Positions 59,736-64,000 of a stretch of 64,000 bases of DNA are shown piece after piece. This DNA comes from Lonicera japonica. Lineage: Eukaryota; Streptophyta; Magnoliopsida; Dipsacales; Caprifoliaceae. The translations under genes were made by a program, and so were the position numbers. The stretch covers positions 32,419,248 to 32,483,247 of the forward strand of contig CM038467.1 in NCBI GenBank assembly GCA_021464415.1. The letters run 5' to 3'. Below the pieces are notes generated by a model. That model was not told the origin of the DNA. It saw nothing but the letters and a program-made list of their open reading frames with translations, and did no database searches. The number at the start of each line of letters is the position of its first letter. Position 1 is the first letter of the stretch.

Positions 59736-59954
59736 CAAGGAATAAGAATCTTAAATAGAGAAAGGGAAAGGTATTAGCGAATAGTTATCAGAGATGTGAA
59801 AAAAATGGATAAAAAAAAGGACAGTCTGCTTAGAAAGCTAGAAAAGAAAGGTAATTCAATGGTTAATGGTATTTTTAATAATAAAGAAGTCTTAAGTTCA
59901 AATTCTAGTATCAATTAATTTTTTTCGCCATTAATAATAATAATGGGGGCAATA

Positions 59955-60620
59955 GATCAAGAAAGAAACCTATCATTTAAATGCTTGAAGAAATCAGGAT
60001 TGCTTTGATGACTAGAATGCAAAGTAAAAGAGAGGTAATATAGAAATGGGATGACTCGCTGTGTCCTAGAGCCATATAAGTACTTGAGAGGGCTAAAAAT
60101 GAACATATATAGATACTGCGGGTTAGTTTACAATGGTGAAGTTTGAAATAAGGCAGGGGTTAGTTGGGTATGTGGTGAACTCTAATGATGAAACTTGTAC
60201 TTGTAGAATGTGACAAATAAGTGGCATATATTCCATGCTGCCACACAGCTTCTTATTGTTACTACAAGAAAGAGGATCCTGAATCTTATATGGCTCATTG
60301 GTTCAAAACTGAGAATTTCTTGAAGGCATACAAGTACTACTTCCAGCCACTTAATGGTGAGAAAATGTGGCCATCCACTGGTTATGAACCATTTTTGCCA
60401 CCATTGGGAAGAAGGATGCCAGGAAGACCAAAGAAGCAAAGAAATAAAGAATTCCATGAACTAGTGCAAAGTCAAAGTGGCCAAGTTAGCAGGAAAGGTA
60501 GAAAGATGCAATGTCAAGTATGCAAACAGTATGGGCATAACAAATTGACGTGTAGGGGTCCACTACATCCTACACATAAAGCTTCAAAGGCAACTGTAAG
60601 TTATACTTAAGAATTCCAAT
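59955..60620 (+). pseudogene. MuDR-type MULE transposase, C-terminal remnant (MULE 2)
   Basis: Read with a few stops ignored, the frame starts in the conserved RSRKKPII-MLEEIRIALMTRM segment and goes on with CPRAI..LERAKNE. The SWIM zinc finger is split by a frameshift: the ETCTCRM part is in one frame, the IPCCHTASYCYYKKEDPESY part in another. Then follow YFQPLNGEKMWP, a PGRPKK basic stretch and a CCHC knuckle, CQVCKQYGHNKLTC, at residues 98-111 of the 129-codon open part (60,221-60,610). The catalytic core is absent; the remnant begins exactly where the large inverted duplication ends. It is clearly a different MULE family member from 17,470-19,600. Confidence 0.85.
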
Positions 60621-61894
60621 TTCTTTTAACTATTTTAGGTATGTATACTACTAAATTTAACTTATTTATAACATTGACATGTGAGGAAAAGAAAGGACAA
60701 TCGCACAAGTGGCTCAAATGTGCAAGGAAAATGAAGCAACAGTGTACATGATGGTGGATCAAGTGTGCAAGGAAAAGGAAGCAGTGCAACTGAAGTGGAG
60801 CAAACATTTATAAATGAAGGAAAATGAAGGGGTAGATGAAGGGGGTGTTCAATGCAAGTGAAGGTGCAGCCACTACTGTGGTGGCAGTAATTGAAGGTGC
60901 AGGAAGGGATAAAGGAAGAACTTAAAGGGAGAAATTTATAGAGGGATATGGCTCGTACATATCACGATCTACTAAATATTCATTCCTTGCAATGACAGGA
61001 CAAAGAAGAGGGAATTCACATAGGTAACCCACTCCATCAACTCCAACAAGCGTATACATGCCACCACCTACAAGAATCTCTCCAAGGCTTGCTTCAAGCA
61101 CAACTACAGGCCCACCAACTTCACGAACTTCTCCAAGGCTTCTCAAGAAACTAAGAATTAGTTAAATTAGTGCCATGTACTGGTTTAAGAGTGCTAGTCA
61201 TTGTTGGGTTTAAGACTTGTTTTGCTTTTATATAATGTAATGTTTGGTTTAAGACTTGTGTACTGGTTTATGATGGTTAAAATTAATTAAATGAATTGGT
61301 GTATTTAAGTGAAATAGATTTGGTCTGTTTTTTGGTTGCTTGGTTTAAAAGTTTTGAAATTTTTCATTGGTAATATGCAATGTCTAAAGGAATCGGCATA
61401 AGTTCAGGTGTTAATTTGCTCAATTTAAAAAAAAATAAATAAATTTGCAACTCACTTTTAGCAATGTATTGTAATGGAAACGGTTAAGGTGTTATTTTAG
61501 TATGAAACTGTTAAGTGTTATTTGGCAGTTTAATTACACACACAAAATGGCAATGTATTGTATTAGTTAGGTGTGTGTTACTCTGCCCAGTTTTTTCTTT
61601 TAAATTTCAACATAATTGATGCTCAAACACAAATTTCTCCATCACTAAATCAAAATTGATTGTATTAACAAAAGTTGGTTGCATTAGGGCATTACATAAA
61701 CCAACACATATGAACCCCACCAAAATCAACTGGCTACCACCGACATATTGATAACCCCCAAAATTAGCCAGGTACAACAAAACCCACCATACATCAAACA
61801 CCCCCCCCCCCCCCAAAAAAAAAAAAAAAATCAAACCTATATATGCCAACAAAAAGTAGACTCCTAGTAACCTACCCAAAGCTAACAATTACTT
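60621..61894. other. decayed 3' part of MULE 2, with homopolymer run
   Basis: Traces such as RTSPRLLKKLRIS at about 61,120-61,160 resemble low-complexity tails of MULE transposases. An unusual run of about 16 C followed directly by about 16 A lies at 61,799-61,832. No intact ORF is present. Confidence 0.4.
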
Positions 61895-62317
61895 AATCCA
61901 ACTAATAATTACATAAGACAACAGTGTAAACACAATCATGAACCCCTATTTCTGGGCCAACTTAAGCTCCTTCTTGCATTAATCAAACTTAAGTTGAAAA
62001 TCTTTCCTTTTCTTTTTCTCTGACTGAACTTTTTTCATCAGATTGTTGTTCAATGATTTCATCCCTTCAACTATAGCTCTCAAATCTTATTTTGCCAATG
62101 CTAACGTACTCATGTGCCTACACACCTCTTGCATTTCATCATTAATGGTTTTTTCTTTGTCAACCCATTCAAAGAATCCACACCCTTTATCCCTGTATTT
62201 ATTACAACCGAAAAACCTTCTCCCTAGATTTTGTGAAGTGCTTGAAACTAGAATGAGAGCCACCTCTCCACAAAAACATGTAACATAAGAATATCCAGAG
62301 TATAAAGAAGCAGACAT
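61895..62317 (-). pseudogene. GRF zinc-finger protein, convergent with MULE 2
   Basis: The start is at 62,317. Residues 14-52 form a well-kept GRF finger: CFCG, then a spacer, LGRRFFGC, NKYRDKGCGFFEWVD. A stop at 62,087 closes the 76-codon frame, but in the same frame beyond it there is a Lys/Glu-rich, coiled-coil-like stretch (MKSLNNNLMKKVQSEKK) and, after further stops, a hydrophobic segment (GFMIVFTLLSYVIISW). The finger, coiled coil and C-terminal membrane segment follow the plan of many small plant GRF proteins (the At1g43920-like group). It lies tail-to-tail with the MULE 2 transposase remnant. It would yield only a truncated product today. Confidence 0.7.
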
Positions 62318-62501
62318 TGCTTCATCATTGCAGCTTGAGAGATAACTCTTATTCGAATGTAATTCACTATCACATAAACCCTAGAATTTGGGATAAACCC
62401 TAGAAGTACCTCAATCGTATGTCGTTGCAGCTTGAGAGCTGGTACTTCACTTCGCAGCTTCGAAGTTAGTTGGGAGAACTTGGTAGATTAAAACCCTAAC
62501 C

Positions 62502-62660
62502 CAGGGGGTGCGGTGGAGCGGTAAGAACTCTTCCTCTTTTAACCAAGTGTCAGGGTTCGATCCCTGTCTTGAGCATAGAACAACTTTAAATTTTTGGACC
62601 AGTTATTTCACCCTTTGAGGTGACTCTTATAAATTAGGAGAGAGAGAAAAAAAAAGAACA
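62502..62660 (+). mobile_element. tRNA-derived SINE
   Basis: The sequence begins GGGTGCGGTGGAGCGGTAAG, which resembles a Pol III A box, and has a perfect B box, GGTTCGATCC, at 62,554-62,563, about 45 bp downstream. About 100 bp of unrelated body follow, then GAGAGAGAAAAAAAAAG, a possible tail. The tRNA-like part does not fold into a complete tRNA with paired acceptor ends, so a SINE is preferred to a tRNA gene. The target duplication is unclear. Confidence 0.6.
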
Positions 62661-64000
62661 TATTCATTGCAAACGGTCCTTTTATTTGTTTTCCTTTTAT
62701 TCTCCACGAGAGAAATCTGAGTTGGATTTGTATTTATTTTATTCTTTTTTTTCTTTGTCCACCTGTGTATTTATTGTCCACATCAACTCTTCGTCACCGG
62801 AGAAATCAGTAAAATGTCACTAGTGGCCCAAAGTGAGAAACAAACAAGAGTTCATGCTCTTTTAAGTGGGAAATAAGGTTTGTGGCCCAAAGTGCAAATC
62901 GGACAAGAGTACTAAGTATTAAAATATATTTAACCTTTTCAAAACAAAGTCCCTAAAACCAAAGGTCCTTATATTTTGAATTATTTAGCTATGAATATTA
63001 AAGAGATGATATTTTATAATTTTGTCCTTATTATTTTGAGATAAATCATTATCAATCAATAGCTAATGGACAAAAAGAATAGGGGCACTATTGAAATAAC
63101 ATTTAAACGTTGAATTTAATTTAGTTTAACATTAAGGTTCCATTTGATTATAAAATGGAAAATGGTAGAAAAATAATTGATTGTGTGACAAGTTAATTAA
63201 AAAATAAGTTAAAATATGTTATGAGATAGTTTCCATCTCATGATCATTTATGAACAGATGTCTTTTTACTTTTTTCATGAAAAAAAAAATTCAATAAAGA
63301 AGACTTGAATAATGAAATTTTTTAGTAGCCCAATTCTTTTAATTTTTTAGTGCCACGTCATAAATTCATATACACACACATTAAATCACACATGAAAAGA
63401 CGTGCATATTGAGAAATCCATTAACTCGGCTGCTGTTTTTTATTTTTTAACCAAACCGTTATTATTATTATTATATTTGAATCTCTTAATATAGATATGA
63501 ATAGATCCCTCTGTAACCATTTGTAGAAAATTTAATCTTTAAATCACATAAGTTTGAGGATCCTAATAACATCTAATTCTCAAGATATTAACTTTAGGAA
63601 GTGTACTTGAATCAATTACAACGTAAAGTGCAGAAACTTTATATATTGGTAGTTTGTGACCTTTTAACGTTTGAATTATAAAGTGCTCAATTGGTTCTCT
63701 CTCTAAGATACGGAAGATGAATAGAGCATATATTGATTTGAATTGGGACCCATAATTTAGGGGTCTTTATATACCGTTGAGAATGGTTGGCTCAAACTAT
63801 TGATCCCATATGAAAAACTTGTAAAACTCAATATGTGTATATAAGTGAGGGAGAGTCTCCACATAATAACGAGGCCTTTTAAGTTAAAAATTCCACACCT
63901 GTGGCTCAAAGGTGTTTAAGTTGTGAACAATATTGTTACTATGTACGCAGACCGGCGGGCCCAGTTAGTGCTCAGGGCCCGACCTAAGTGCCCATTGCAC
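62661..64000. other. intergenic stretch with a decayed MITE
   Basis: At about 63,131-63,300 the phrases AAGGTTCCATTTGATTATAA, TTCCATCTCATGATCA and TTTTTTCATG parallel the MITE at 10,411-10,728. GTGGCCCAAAGTG occurs twice (62,822 and 62,882). No gene was recognised; the final 60 bp are GC-rich. Confidence 0.4.

Larger units (their letters stand above)
50885..59965. repeat. right arm of the large inverted duplication
   Basis: This is the reverse-complement partner of 21,500-29,475, collinear over nine blocks listed there. Differences from the left arm include the PIF-like MITE at 53,008-53,585, the solo LTR at 57,125-59,299, and absence of the SIRE-like LTR found at 26,714. The outer edge, at about 59,965, coincides with the start of the second MULE transposase remnant. 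The axis of symmetry lies near 40 kb. Divergence between arms is visible in nearly every line, so the event is not recent. Confidence 0.85.

Noticed and set aside
61607..61888. 93-codon minus-strand frame with hydrophobic and Gly-rich segment
   Set aside because: The Gly/Phe run is created by the C16/A16 homopolymer; no homology signal.
62502..62575. tRNA gene
   Set aside because: A- and B-box-like sequences are present but the acceptor stem does not pair and a non-tRNA body follows, so a SINE is more likely.

Overview
This 64-kb window looks like an intergenic, transposon-dominated block of a flowering-plant nuclear genome, most likely a eudicot. The DNA is AT-rich and has no operons or dense coding. 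The recognisable proteins are all plant transposon proteins: MuDR-type (MULE) transposases, SIRE/Maximus-type Ty1/copia RNase H with a downstream envelope-position ORF, a FAR1-like exon, and GRF zinc-finger proteins. I see no intact host gene. Nearly every protein-like stretch carries stops or frameshifts; a small spliced GRF/zinc-knuckle gene at 19,988-20,453 is the least damaged. Species cannot be determined from the sequence alone. All homology statements come from reading by eye, not from database searches.

Layout. 1-1,600: minus-strand LTR of an Athila/Tat-like Ty3/gypsy element. 1,601-9,558: a foldback of two arms of about 2.5-2.9 kb around a 2.5-kb centre, carrying a FAR1-like N-terminal exon in each arm and arm-specific young insertions (a hAT element, a MITE). 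9,560-11,232: a third partial arm copy and a MITE. 11,233-13,845: a chimeric unit (an unassigned LTR, here called LTR-X, then a copia RNase H end and the start of an env-position ORF), repeated in direct orientation at 37,063-39,612. 16,679-20,760: a MITE with a 10-bp target duplication, a decayed MULE transposase and its convergent GRF gene. 21,500-29,475: left arm of a very large inverted duplication. 29,500-37,000: minisatellites, GC-rich repeats, a motif cluster and a reversed gypsy LTR. 37,063-46,492: the second chimeric unit running into an env-position ORF, a polypurine tract and a SIRE-like LTR that hosts a nested gypsy solo LTR and an Athila-like piece. 46,500-50,900: several terminal-inverted-repeat elements. 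50,885-59,965: right arm of the large inverted duplication, interrupted by a 578-bp PIF/Harbinger MITE and a 2.2-kb solo LTR. 59,955-62,660: a second, different MULE transposase remnant with its own convergent GRF zinc-finger pseudogene, then a tRNA-derived SINE.

Main interpretation. Two inverted duplications of different size (axes near 5.3 kb and 40 kb) each preserve both empty and filled insertion sites, so transposon insertions can be ordered relative to the duplications. Two independent MULEs each pair a transposase with a convergent GRF zinc-finger gene, an arrangement like mudrA/mudrB of maize MuDR. Several unrelated LTR families carry family-specific short palindromes repeated two to four times. 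These three observations are the ones most worth following up.
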